Below, piece by piece: positions 46,562 to 54,804 of a stretch of 64,000 bases of DNA (position 1 is its first letter; each line of letters begins with the position of its first letter). This DNA is from Allobosea sp. Leaf344. GTDB lineage: Bacteria > Pseudomonadota > Alphaproteobacteria > Rhizobiales > Beijerinckiaceae. Made by a program: the position numbers and the translations under genes. Location of the stretch: contig NZ_LMRT01000014.1 of NCBI RefSeq assembly GCF_001426225.1, positions 455,861-519,860 on the forward strand. Reading direction: 5' to 3'. Under the pieces are notes generated by a model. It was not told where the DNA came from, searched no databases, and saw only the letters and a list, made by a program, of their open reading frames with translations.

Positions 46562-49500
46562 ATGAATACATCATTTGCGCGCGGGGTAACACTCATTGCT
46601 TTGCTGACGCAAATTATCGTCATGGGCGATCCCGCTTTTGCCGATCCGCCCGGCTCGAGCGATCCCGCGGACTGGAAGACGCCGGAATTCCTGAAGGATT
46701 GGGGCCTGGCCGCGATGCGCGCCGAATATGCCTATGCGCGCGGCATCACCGGCAAGGGCGTGCTGATCGGCAGCGTCGACTCCGGCGCCCTCACATACCA
46801 TCCCGACCTGCGCGACAATGTCCGGCCGGTGACGACGAGCGGTATCTATGCCGCCGATGGCTGGAAATACTCTCCGACGAACGGGACCTATGAGGGCGGA
46901 ACGGCGTTTTCCGTGCCCGGCAGCTATATCCGTGGCGTCAACGACGATCACGGCACGCATGTCGCCGGCATCATGGTCGCCGACCGCAACGGCAGCGGCA
47001 TGCATGGCGTCGCCTTCGGCGCGACGCTGCTTCAGAGCAACACCAACGGCACCGACGCCTATCGCTACGGCGTCAATGCCGACTACAACTACTTCAAGGC
47101 GGCCTATGGCAATCTGGCGGCGAGAGGTGTCCGGGCCATCAATTCGAGCTGGGGCAACCCGCCGGTCGGCGACAATTACGACAGTCTCGCGGGGCTCACC
47201 GACGCCTTCCTGCCGCTGACACGGACGAAGACGTGGCTCGACGCGGCGATGGAGACCCGCAAGAGCGGCGCCGTCATGGTCTTCGCCGGCGGCAATGCGG
47301 GTGCCGACAACCCCTCGACCCGCGCCTTCGTTCCCTATTTCCGTCCCGATCTCGAAGGCGGCTGGCTGGCCGTCGCGGCCCATAAGCAGAATGGCCAGAT
47401 GACGGAGTTCAACCAATGCGGCATGGCCAAATGGTGGTGCATCACGGCGCCCGGCCACAACATCAATTCGACGGCGGCCAGCGTCGACTACAAGAATCTC
47501 AGCGGCACCTCGATGGCGGCGCCGCATGCGACCGGAGCTCTGGCGCTGGTGATGGAGCGCTTCCCCTATATGACGGGCGAGCAGGCGCTCTACACCATGC
47601 TCACCTCCGCCGATAAATTCGGCACCGGCGCGCAGATCCAGGTCCCTGACCGCACGGCGGGCTGGGGGACCATCAATCTGCGGCGGGCGATGGACGGGCC
47701 CGGCCAGTTCTTCGGCCATTTCACGCCGCATATCGGCGCCGGCGGGGTCGATGTCTACGCCAACAATATTTCCGACGTCGCCATCCGCAGCCGCGAGGCC
47801 GACGACAAGGCCGAGCAGAAGAATCTGGCGGCCCGCTCCAACAGCGCCCGCGCCGCGCTGGTCGACAGCGCTCTCGCCGCCCGGGCTTCGGCCATGGCCA
47901 CGCGCGGGCTCGACCCTCTGACGGGCGAGACCTATGTCGGCAGCCTCGAAAAGCGCGGCGACGGCACCCTGGTCCTGGCCGGCCGCAACAGCTACAGCGG
48001 CAGCACCTGGGTGCGCGGCGGGCAGCTCGTCCTGAAGGGGTCCATCACCTCCGACACCACGGTCGACGGGTCCGGCATCGGTCTGTCCTTCGTCAACCCG
48101 ACGACGCGCTACCAGGATGTCGGGACGCAAGGCGGATCCTTCGTGGTCGAGACCGGCGCGACCGCGGCCGCCGTCACGGTGCGCAAGGGCGGTTCGGCGA
48201 CGATCGGGGGCCGGGCCGGCAAAGTCACGGCCGAGACCGGCGGCTCCGTCGTCGTCGACGGCCGTGTCGGCGATGTCACCGCCAGTGGCGGCAGCGCCGT
48301 GATCAACGGCCAGTCGGGCGACGTGATCGCCAGTGCGGGCGGCGCGGTCGAGATCGGCGGGCGCTCGGGCGACGTCACCGCCAGCGGCGGCAGCGCGATC
48401 ATCAACGGCCGGTCGGACACGGTGACCGCGACGGCCGGAGGTTCGGTGCTGATCGGCGGGCGAGCCGGCAACGTCACCGCCACCGGTGGCAGCGCGGTGA
48501 TCAACGGTCAGGCCGGTGACGTGAGCGCCAGCGCGGGCGGCTCGGTGCTGGTCGGCGGGCAGGTCGGAAACGTCGCCGCCGGTGGCGGCGGCACCGCCAC
48601 GATCACCGGACGCGCCGGGGCCGTGACCGCGAGCGCGGGCGGCAAGGCGACCATCGACGGGCGGGCCGGCGACGTCGCGGCCAATGGCGGCAGCGCCATC
48701 ATCAACGGTGTCGCCGGCAACGTCACCGCGAGCGCGGGCGGCTCGGCGCTGATCGGTGGGCAGGTCGGGGCCGTCGCCGCCGATTCCGGCGCCATGGCGG
48801 TCATCAACGGCCGGGCCGGGGACGTGACGATCGGCGCCGCCGGCCTGCTCTCGGGGTCCGGCACGCTGGGCTCGCTCGCCGCTCTGTCCGGCTCGGTGAT
48901 CGCGCCGGGCAATTCGATCGGCACCTTGACCGTCGGCGGGCCCGTCGGCTTCGCCGCGGGCGCGACCTATCGCGTCGAGATCGCGCGCGACGGCCGCGGC
49001 GACCGCATCGCTACCGCCGGCGCGGCGAGCCTCAGCGGCGGCCTCGTCACCGTGTCGATCGAGAACAGCCCGGCGCTGCTCAACCTGCACCAGGCCTGGT
49101 CCGTGCTCGGCCGGCGCTACACCATCCTCTCAGCCGAGGGCGGGGTCCGCGGCAGGTTCGACGGCGCGACGCCTGGCTTCGTCTTCCTCAATCCCATCCT
49201 CGACTATACCGGCCAGAGCGTCGGGCTGACCATGGAGCGCAGCGAGACCAGCTTCATCTCGGTCGGGCAGAGCGGCAATCAGCGCCGTGCCGGCAGCGCG
49301 GTCGAGTCGCTCGGGCCGGGCAACCCCGTCTTCGAAGCGGTGCTGACGCTGCCCGACGCGGCCTCGGCCCGCACCGCTTTCCGCGCGCTCGCAGACGAGA
49401 CCTCGGCCACGGTCACGAGCAGCCAGGCGGCGACGGCGGTCTTCATCCGCGAGACATTGTCCGGCCGCAGCCGCTGGTCGAGCAGCTCAGGCGGGTCCGG

Positions 49501-50464
49501 CATTCCCGCCGGCGCGGGATCGGTCGGCGGCGCCTATGCCGCGCTCGATTCGGGCGATGCGCCGCAGCCGGTCGCGATGCCGCTGCCGCAGCCCAGCCGC
49601 TACGGGCTCTGGGGCCAGGGCTTCGGCACCTATGGCCGGACGGGGGCGACGGCGGAGGTCGCTGCCGGCACGCATCATGTCGCCGGCTTCGTCGTCGGTG
49701 CCGACGGTCTGCTCGACAATGGGCTGAAGCTCGGCGCCGCAGCCGGCCTGGCCGAGACCAAGCTGCGCAGCGCCCATAACGGGCCGACGGCCGATATTTC
49801 GAGCCCCTTCGCCTCGCTCTATGGCGGCTATGAGATCGGTCCCGTCGCGCTGCAATTCGGCGGCGTCTACAGCGACAACCGCACGACGGCAAAGCGCAGC
49901 GTCGCCTTCCCCGGCTTCTTCAACAGCCTGACGAGCAAGGGCCGCAGCGCCAGCTTCGTCGGCTTCGGCGAGTTCGGCTATAAGGTCGCCATCGACCAGC
50001 GCCTGGCGCTGCCGGGCGCGTCCGGGACCGAGCTGACGCTCGCCTATGTCCAGCCCTATCTCGGCCTCGGCTACACCCAGATCCGCAGCGACCGCTATAC
50101 CGAGCGGGGTGGACCGGCCGCGCTGACGAGCTATGCCAACACCACCGATCTCGGCGACGTCACCCTCGGGGTCAAGGCCGAGGCGCGGCTCGATCTCGGG
50201 CTGGGGCAGCCGATGGCGCTGCGTGGGCTCGTCGGCTACCGCCGCAATTACGGCGACCTCACCCCGGCCTCGCTGCTCGCCTTCAGCGGCGGCACGCCGT
50301 TCAGGAGCAGCGGCGCGCCGCTCGACCGGCAGGCGCTGGTGACGGAGGCGGGAATCGATCTGAAGCTCGGCCGCAACGTCACCATGGCCGTCACCTATGC
50401 CGGGCAATTCGGCAAGAACAGCTTCGAGCATACCGGCAAGGGCAGCCTGACCTATCGCTGGTGA
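46562..50464 (+). CDS. Subtilisin-type autotransporter serine protease
   Basis: This 1300-residue secreted protein has a signal peptide (residues 1-28, cleavage after AFA), an S8 protease domain (about 45-375), a repeat-rich passenger (about 460-980) and a C-terminal beta-barrel translocator (about 1010-1300, ending in aromatic LTYRW). The triad is D73 in VDSG, H130 in DDHGTHVAG and S317 in SGTSMAAPHA; N245 in FAGGNAG is the oxyanion residue. A passenger-transport repeat (GDGTLVLAGRNSYSGST) is near 465, and 13 Gly-rich repeats span 543-759. The protein is exported by Sec and displayed or released at the surface. Its position breaks a conserved cluster. Confidence 0.92.
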   Translation: MNTSFARGVTLIALLTQIIVMGDPAFADPPGSSDPADWKTPEFLKDWGLAAMRAEYAYARGITGKGVLIGSVDSGALTYHPDLRDNVRPVTTSGIYAADGWKYSPTNGTYEGGTAFSVPGSYIRGVNDDHGTHVAGIMVADRNGSGMHGVAFGATLLQSNTNGTDAYRYGVNADYNYFKAAYGNLAARGVRAINSSWGNPPVGDNYDSLAGLTDAFLPLTRTKTWLDAAMETRKSGAVMVFAGGNAGADNPSTRAFVPYFRPDLEGGWLAVAAHKQNGQMTEFNQCGMAKWWCITAPGHNINSTAASVDYKNLSGTSMAAPHATGALALVMERFPYMTGEQALYTMLTSADKFGTGAQIQVPDRTAGWGTINLRRAMDGPGQFFGHFTPHIGAGGVDVYANNISDVAIRSREADDKAEQKNLAARSNSARAALVDSALAARASAMATRGLDPLTGETYVGSLEKRGDGTLVLAGRNSYSGSTWVRGGQLVLKGSITSDTTVDGSGIGLSFVNPTTRYQDVGTQGGSFVVETGATAAAVTVRKGGSATIGGRAGKVTAETGGSVVVDGRVGDVTASGGSAVINGQSGDVIASAGGAVEIGGRSGDVTASGGSAIINGRSDTVTATAGGSVLIGGRAGNVTATGGSAVINGQAGDVSASAGGSVLVGGQVGNVAAGGGGTATITGRAGAVTASAGGKATIDGRAGDVAANGGSAIINGVAGNVTASAGGSALIGGQVGAVAADSGAMAVINGRAGDVTIGAAGLLSGSGTLGSLAALSGSVIAPGNSIGTLTVGGPVGFAAGATYRVEIARDGRGDRIATAGAASLSGGLVTVSIENSPALLNLHQAWSVLGRRYTILSAEGGVRGRFDGATPGFVFLNPILDYTGQSVGLTMERSETSFISVGQSGNQRRAGSAVESLGPGNPVFEAVLTLPDAASARTAFRALADETSATVTSSQAATAVFIRETLSGRSRWSSSSGGSGIPAGAGSVGGAYAALDSGDAPQPVAMPLPQPSRYGLWGQGFGTYGRTGATAEVAAGTHHVAGFVVGADGLLDNGLKLGAAAGLAETKLRSAHNGPTADISSPFASLYGGYEIGPVALQFGGVYSDNRTTAKRSVAFPGFFNSLTSKGRSASFVGFGEFGYKVAIDQRLALPGASGTELTLAYVQPYLGLGYTQIRSDRYTERGGPAALTSYANTTDLGDVTLGVKAEARLDLGLGQPMALRGLVGYRRNYGDLTPASLLAFSGGTPFRSSGAPLDRQALVTEAGIDLKLGRNVTMAVTYAGQFGKNSFEHTGKGSLTYRW
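48188..48838 (+). repeat. Thirteen 16-18-residue repeats in the autotransporter passenger
   Basis: The stretch encodes 13 units such as GGSAVINGQAGDVSASA and GGSVLIGGRAGNVTAT. Most alternate between 16 and 17 residues, so the higher-order period is about 33 residues (99 nt). Even and odd units differ consistently: one type has INGQ/R, the other IGGR/Q. The pattern suggests tandem duplication of a two-unit block and a beta-helix stalk. Confidence 0.85.
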
Positions 50465-50465
50465 G

Positions 50466-50483
50466 CCGCCCGCGGCCGGGCGG
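50466..50483. terminator. GC hairpin between convergent genes
   Basis: CCGCCCG (50466-50472) and CGGGCGG (50477-50483) form a perfect 7-bp stem around CGGC, 2 nt after the autotransporter stop and 15 nt before the atzF stop on the other strand. There is no T-run, so termination is only likely, possibly in both directions. Confidence 0.4.
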
Positions 50484-50498
50484 GACGCCTCGCCGGGG

Positions 50499-52292
50499 TC
50501 AGAGCGAGGCGAGAAAAGCCCGCCAGCCGCCATGGGCCGTCACATCCCGCGCATTCTCGGTCGCGATGGCCTCGCAGAGGAACCCCTTGACCCGCGTGCC
50601 GTCGGCCAGCGCCAGCGTCCCGATCCCGAGCGGGGCGGGAATGGAGGCGACGAAGCGCCCGAAGCCGGATGGCGGCAGCGCCCAGACCTCCACCGCGATC
50701 GGCGCGCCGCCCGCCGGCGCCACCCGCACCAGCCCCGGCCGCTGCGGCGGCCCGCCCGGCAGAGCGAAGAGCCGGTAATCGCCGGTCGTCGTCGTGGCGC
50801 GCAGGAAACTGCCGCCCAGCGCCGTCAGCTCATGGTTCAGCGGCATGCCCGAGAGATGCGCGCCGACCACCGCGATCTCGATGCTGTCGGGCCCCGCCCG
50901 CGGCAGGCCGGGCTCCGGCGCAGGCATTGGCCCACCCGTCGCGCCGAGCGTCAGACCGGATGCGGCATGCAGGGCGCGGCCGATGCCGGCGAGCAGCGCG
51001 TCCTGGCCGGCCGGGGCGATCAGCGTCACCCCTGCCGCGGTTCCGTCCGCGGCGAGGCTGGCCGGGACGGCGAGCGCGCAGAGATCGAGCAGATTGACGA
51101 AATTGGTATAGCGGCCGAACAGCGCGTTCTTGCCGATCGGATCGGCCGCCATCTCGGCGAGCGTCACCGGCCGTGGCGCGGTCGGTACCATCATCAGGTC
51201 GAGGCCGGCGAAGACGGCGCGCGCCGCGAGCGCCAGCTCCGCCAGCCGATAGCGCGCGGCGAAGGTCTCCGCCGCGCTCTGGAGCGGGCGTCCGGCAATC
51301 ACCTCGCGGATCACCGGCAGGATCGCGTCCGGCTCCCGCTCCAGCAGCGCCTGGATGGTGAGGTAGCGCTCCGCCACCCAGGGGCCGTCATAGAGCAGGC
51401 GCGCGGCTTCCCAAAACGGGGTCATGTCGAGCGGGACGAGGGTGGCGCCGAGCGCCTGGGCGCGCGCCGATGCGGCCTCGAAACTCGCCGCGGCCGACGC
51501 ATCCCCGGCGAAATCGCGATCGGCCGGCCGCGGCACGCCGATGCGCAGATGCGGCGAGGGCAGGCCGGGCTGGCTGATGGCGACGGGTTTCGAAAAAGCG
51601 TCTGACGGATCGGCCCCGGCGATCACCTCCAGCACCGCCCAGGCATCGTCCACCGTGGTGGCGAAGATCGAGATGCAATCCAGCGTCCGGCAGGCGGGGA
51701 CGACGCCTCGCGTCGGGACGAGGCCGAGTGTGGGCTTGAGCCCGACCAGATTCTGCAGCCCGGCCGGGACCCTGCCGGAGCCGGCGGTGTCGGTGCCCAG
51801 CGCCACGGGCACGATGCCCGCCGCCACCGCGCTGGCCGAGCCCGAGCTCGAGCCGCCGGGGACGAGATCGGGCCTGAGCGCATTCCGCGGCACGCCATAG
51901 GGCGAGCGCGTGCCGTTCAGCCCGGTGGCGAACTGGTCGAGATTGGTCTTGCCGATGATCAGCGCCCCCTCCGCGCGCAGCCGCGCCACCGCCGTCGCAT
52001 CGGCCGCGGGCCGATAGGCGAAGCCGGGGCAGGCCGCCGTGGTGGGCAGCCCCGCCACGTCGATATTGTCCTTCACGGCGATCGGGATGCCCCAGAGCCT
52101 GCGGCCGCGCGGCCCCTCTTCCTCCAGCCGCGCCGCCTCCGCCAGAACCTCCGCCTCGGGGCGCAGGCTGATGAAGATGGCCGGGTCGCCATGCGCGCGA
52201 TGGCTCGCATAACAGGCGGCGACGCTCTGCGTCGGCGTGGCGGAGCCGTCGAGATGGCTGCGGAGCAGGCTGGTCAGGGTCGGCACGGGCAT
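50499..52292 (-). CDS. atzF: Allophanate hydrolase
   Basis: This 597-residue amidase-signature enzyme hydrolyses allophanate to ammonia and carbon dioxide. The N-terminal amidase domain has the Ser-cisSer-Lys triad at K74 (IPIAVKDNIDVAG), S148 (PGGSSSGSAS) and S172 (GTDTAGSGRV). The C-terminal domain (about 440-597) is the AtzF-type GGCT-like fold, with MPLNHELTALGG. No urea-carboxylase domain is attached. The frame is open upstream, but the ATG at 52292 (MPVPTLTSLL) is the right start. It is divergent from the biuret-hydrolase-like gene, with 160 nt between. Confidence 0.92.
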   Translation of the reverse strand: MPVPTLTSLLRSHLDGSATPTQSVAACYASHRAHGDPAIFISLRPEAEVLAEAARLEEEGPRGRRLWGIPIAVKDNIDVAGLPTTAACPGFAYRPAADATAVARLRAEGALIIGKTNLDQFATGLNGTRSPYGVPRNALRPDLVPGGSSSGSASAVAAGIVPVALGTDTAGSGRVPAGLQNLVGLKPTLGLVPTRGVVPACRTLDCISIFATTVDDAWAVLEVIAGADPSDAFSKPVAISQPGLPSPHLRIGVPRPADRDFAGDASAAASFEAASARAQALGATLVPLDMTPFWEAARLLYDGPWVAERYLTIQALLEREPDAILPVIREVIAGRPLQSAAETFAARYRLAELALAARAVFAGLDLMMVPTAPRPVTLAEMAADPIGKNALFGRYTNFVNLLDLCALAVPASLAADGTAAGVTLIAPAGQDALLAGIGRALHAASGLTLGATGGPMPAPEPGLPRAGPDSIEIAVVGAHLSGMPLNHELTALGGSFLRATTTTGDYRLFALPGGPPQRPGLVRVAPAGGAPIAVEVWALPPSGFGRFVASIPAPLGIGTLALADGTRVKGFLCEAIATENARDVTAHGGWRAFLASL

Positions 52293-52452
52293 TCGCTTTC
52301 GCAGGAGCACAATCGCTAGGCAGATAGCGCCGGCATGCATGCAAGGACTGTGCAAGCGGGCGGGAGGGCGGCGGCGCAGAAGCCTCCCCGTCACGCCGCA
52401 GCAGGCATGGCGCTTGCTAGTCCAGGCGGAGAGCCCGCGGAGACCGCATGTC

Positions 52453-53178
52453 ATGCAATGCCAGGTGCCGGCCCAGCCCGAGCCGCTCGCGGTCGATTTT
52501 CGGCGGAGCGCGCTGCTGATCATCGATATGCAGCGGGATTTTCTCGAGCCGCACGGCTTCGGCGCGGCGCTCGGCAACGACGTCTCCCTGCTGGGCCGGG
52601 CCGTGGCGCCCTGCAAGGCGATGCTGGAGGGCGCGCGGGCCGCCGGCATCCTCGTCCTGCATACGCGCGAAGGGCATCGCCCCGATCTCTCGGACGCGCC
52701 GAAGACGAAGATCGAGCGCGGTGCGCCGGAGCGCCGCATCGGGGTGGCCGGGCCGATGGGCCGCATCCTGGTCCGGGGCGAGGCGGGGCACGGCATCATA
52801 GCGGACCTGCAGCCGCTCCCCTCCGAGCCGGTGATCGACAAGCCGGGCAAGGGCGCCTTCTACCAGACCGATCTCGAGCTGCTGCTGCGCAACCGCGGCA
52901 TCGATACCCTGCTGATCGCGGGGGTGACGACCGAGGTCTGCGTCCACAGCACCGTGCGCGAGGCCAATGATCGCGGCTTCCGCTGCCTCGTGCTCGGCGA
53001 TGCCTGCGCCTCCTATCATCCGGAATTCCACGAGGTCGGGCTGCGGATGATCGCGGCGCAGGGCGCGATTTTCGGCTGGGTGACCACGACGGAGGCGGTT
53101 CTCGCGGCGCTGTCTGACAGCCAAGCCGCGCGGCCGGCCGCGCCGGTCGAGACGGTGGCGGAGGTCGAAAGCGCATGA
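52453..53178 (+). CDS. biuH: Cysteine hydrolase, probable biuret amidohydrolase
   Basis: This 241-residue isochorismatase-like enzyme has the Asp-Lys-Cys triad: D25 in LLIIDMQRDF, K130 in VIDKPGKGAF and C163 in GVTTEVCVHST, with the cis-peptide loop VTTE. Such enzymes include biuret hydrolase, ureidoacrylate hydrolase and N-carbamoylsarcosine amidase. Proximity to allophanate hydrolase and AtzG/AtzE genes favours biuret, whose product is allophanate. The ATG at 52453 gives the normal length. The stop overlaps the AtzG-like gene by 4 nt. The exact substrate is inferred. Confidence 0.75.
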   Translation: MQCQVPAQPEPLAVDFRRSALLIIDMQRDFLEPHGFGAALGNDVSLLGRAVAPCKAMLEGARAAGILVLHTREGHRPDLSDAPKTKIERGAPERRIGVAGPMGRILVRGEAGHGIIADLQPLPSEPVIDKPGKGAFYQTDLELLLRNRGIDTLLIAGVTTEVCVHSTVREANDRGFRCLVLGDACASYHPEFHEVGLRMIAAQGAIFGWVTTTEAVLAALSDSQAARPAAPVETVAEVESA

Positions 53179-53390
53179 GCGACGAGCCATTCGACGCGGC
53201 GCTGCATCTGGACGCCATGGCGGCGACGATGGGGCTCGCCATCAGCGCCGACCAGCGACCCGGCGTGCTGCAATTCCTGCAGGTGGCGCAGGCCATGGCC
53301 GCTCTGGTCGCGGCAGCGCCGCTGGACCCGGATGCCTTCGATCTGGCGCCGGTGTTCCGGCCGGGACCGGCGGAGAGCGACGATGCTTGA
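53175..53390 (+). CDS. atzG: AtzG-like (DUF4089) small amidase subunit
   Basis: This 71-residue acidic helical protein resembles AtzG, the small partner of the 1-carboxybiuret hydrolase AtzE, itself like GatC of amidotransferases. Visible is ISADQRPGVLQFLQVAQAMA, the helical core, and the tail DAFDLAPVFRPGP, typical of DUF4089. It overlaps the upstream gene by 4 nt and the downstream amidase by 8 nt, which fits a 1:1 subunit complex. Confidence 0.82.
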   Translation: MSDEPFDAALHLDAMAATMGLAISADQRPGVLQFLQVAQAMAALVAAAPLDPDAFDLAPVFRPGPAESDDA

Positions 53391-54780
53391 TCCCTTCACT
53401 GCGGCGCATCGCATCGCCAGCGCGGTCCGCCATGGCAGGGTCAGCGCGCAGGCGGTGACGCAGGCCTGGCTCGATCGCGTCGCCATAGTGAACCCGCGGC
53501 TCAACGCCTTCACCGACGTCACCGCCGACCGGGCGCTGGCGCAGGCGCGGGCGGTCGATCGCGCCCGCCTGGCCGGTGCCGCGCTGGGGCCGCTGGCCGG
53601 GGTGCCCTTCGCCGTCAAGAACCTCTTCGACGTCGCGGGGCTGCCGACGCGGGCGGGCTCAAAAATCAACCGCGAGCGGCCCCTGGCGACGCGCGACGCC
53701 GTGCTGGTGGAGAGGCTCGAAGCGGCGGGCGCCGTGCTCATAGGCAGCCTCAACATGGGCGAATATGCCTATGATTTCACCGGCGAAAATCACCATGACG
53801 GTGCCTGCCGCAATCCGCATGATCTGTCCTGCATGGCGGGCGGGTCCAGTTCCGGCTCCGGCGCCGCCACGGCGGCCGGGCTGGCGCCGCTGTCGCTCGG
53901 CTCGGACACGAACGGCTCGATCCGCGTGCCCGCCTCGCTCTGCGGGGTCTTCGGGCTCAAGCCGACCTATGGGAGGCTGCCGCGCACCCGGAGCTTCCCC
54001 TTCTGCGACTCGCTCGACCATCTCGGCCCCTTCGCGCGTGACGTCACCGATCTCGCTCTGGCCTATGATGTGATGCAGGGCCCCGACCGGCACGACCCCG
54101 CCTGCGCGCAGCGCCGGGTCGAGCCGGTCCTGCCAGAGCTGCAGAAGGGGCTGGCCGGGCTGCGGATCGCGACGGCCGGCGGCTATTTCGAGACGAATGA
54201 TCTGCCGGAGGCCGATGCCGCCGTCGGAGCGGTCGCCGCGGCTTTGGGCGCGCGCGGCCATGTCGTCCTGGAGGGCGCCGCGATCGCCCGCGCGGCGGCC
54301 TTCCTGATCACCAATGGCGAGAGCGCCGCCTTCCATCTCGGCAGGCTGCGCAGCCGTGCCGACGAGTTCGATCCGGAGACCCGAGACCGCTTCCTGGCCG
54401 GCGCGATGCTGCCGGCGGCCTGGGTGATGCAGGCCCAGGCCGCCCGGCGCTGGTTCCATGACGAGACGATGCGGCTCTTCCGGTCGGTCGACCTGATCAT
54501 CGCCCCCGCAACGCCGTGCACGGCGCCTGAGATCGGGCGGAAGACGCTGCGTCTGCGCGGCGCCGACGTGCCGCTGCGGCCCAATCTCGGGCTGTTCACC
54601 CAGCCGATCTCCTGCATCGGCCTGCCCGTCGCCTGCGTGCCGGTCTTCACCGGCACGATGCCGATCGGCGTGCAGCTGATCGCGCCGCCCTGGCGGGAGG
54701 ATATCTGCCTGCGCGCCGCCGCCTTCCTGGCGACGCAGGGTATATGCGTGGCGCAGCCGCCGGCCGCTCTCCAAAGCTGA
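53383..54780 (+). CDS. atzE: AtzE-type amidase (1-carboxybiuret hydrolase-like)
   Basis: This 465-residue amidase-signature enzyme has K79 in VPFAVKNLFDVAG, S155 in AGGSSSGSG and S179 in GSDTNGSIRV as the catalytic residues. AtzE deaminates 1-carboxybiuret with its AtzG partner, giving a product AtzF can use. The ATG at 53383 was chosen; the frame upstream is out of register with AtzG. No cyanuric acid hydrolase gene (atzD) is seen in the window, so the natural substrate is unclear. It could also act on related ureides. Confidence 0.82.
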   Translation: MLDPFTAAHRIASAVRHGRVSAQAVTQAWLDRVAIVNPRLNAFTDVTADRALAQARAVDRARLAGAALGPLAGVPFAVKNLFDVAGLPTRAGSKINRERPLATRDAVLVERLEAAGAVLIGSLNMGEYAYDFTGENHHDGACRNPHDLSCMAGGSSSGSGAATAAGLAPLSLGSDTNGSIRVPASLCGVFGLKPTYGRLPRTRSFPFCDSLDHLGPFARDVTDLALAYDVMQGPDRHDPACAQRRVEPVLPELQKGLAGLRIATAGGYFETNDLPEADAAVGAVAAALGARGHVVLEGAAIARAAAFLITNGESAAFHLGRLRSRADEFDPETRDRFLAGAMLPAAWVMQAQAARRWFHDETMRLFRSVDLIIAPATPCTAPEIGRKTLRLRGADVPLRPNLGLFTQPISCIGLPVACVPVFTGTMPIGVQLIAPPWREDICLRAAAFLATQGICVAQPPAALQS

Positions 54781-54804
54781 GGGCGAAGCGAGCCGCGCCG
54801 CGCC

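Noticed and set aside
48188-48838. CRISPR-like regular repeats
   Set aside because: The repeats are in-frame protein repeats of about 50 nt with no unique spacers and continuous coding.
46571-49090. An 839-codon minus-strand frame opposite the autotransporter
   Set aside because: Shadow of a repeat-rich gene; the repeats alone keep the opposite frame open.
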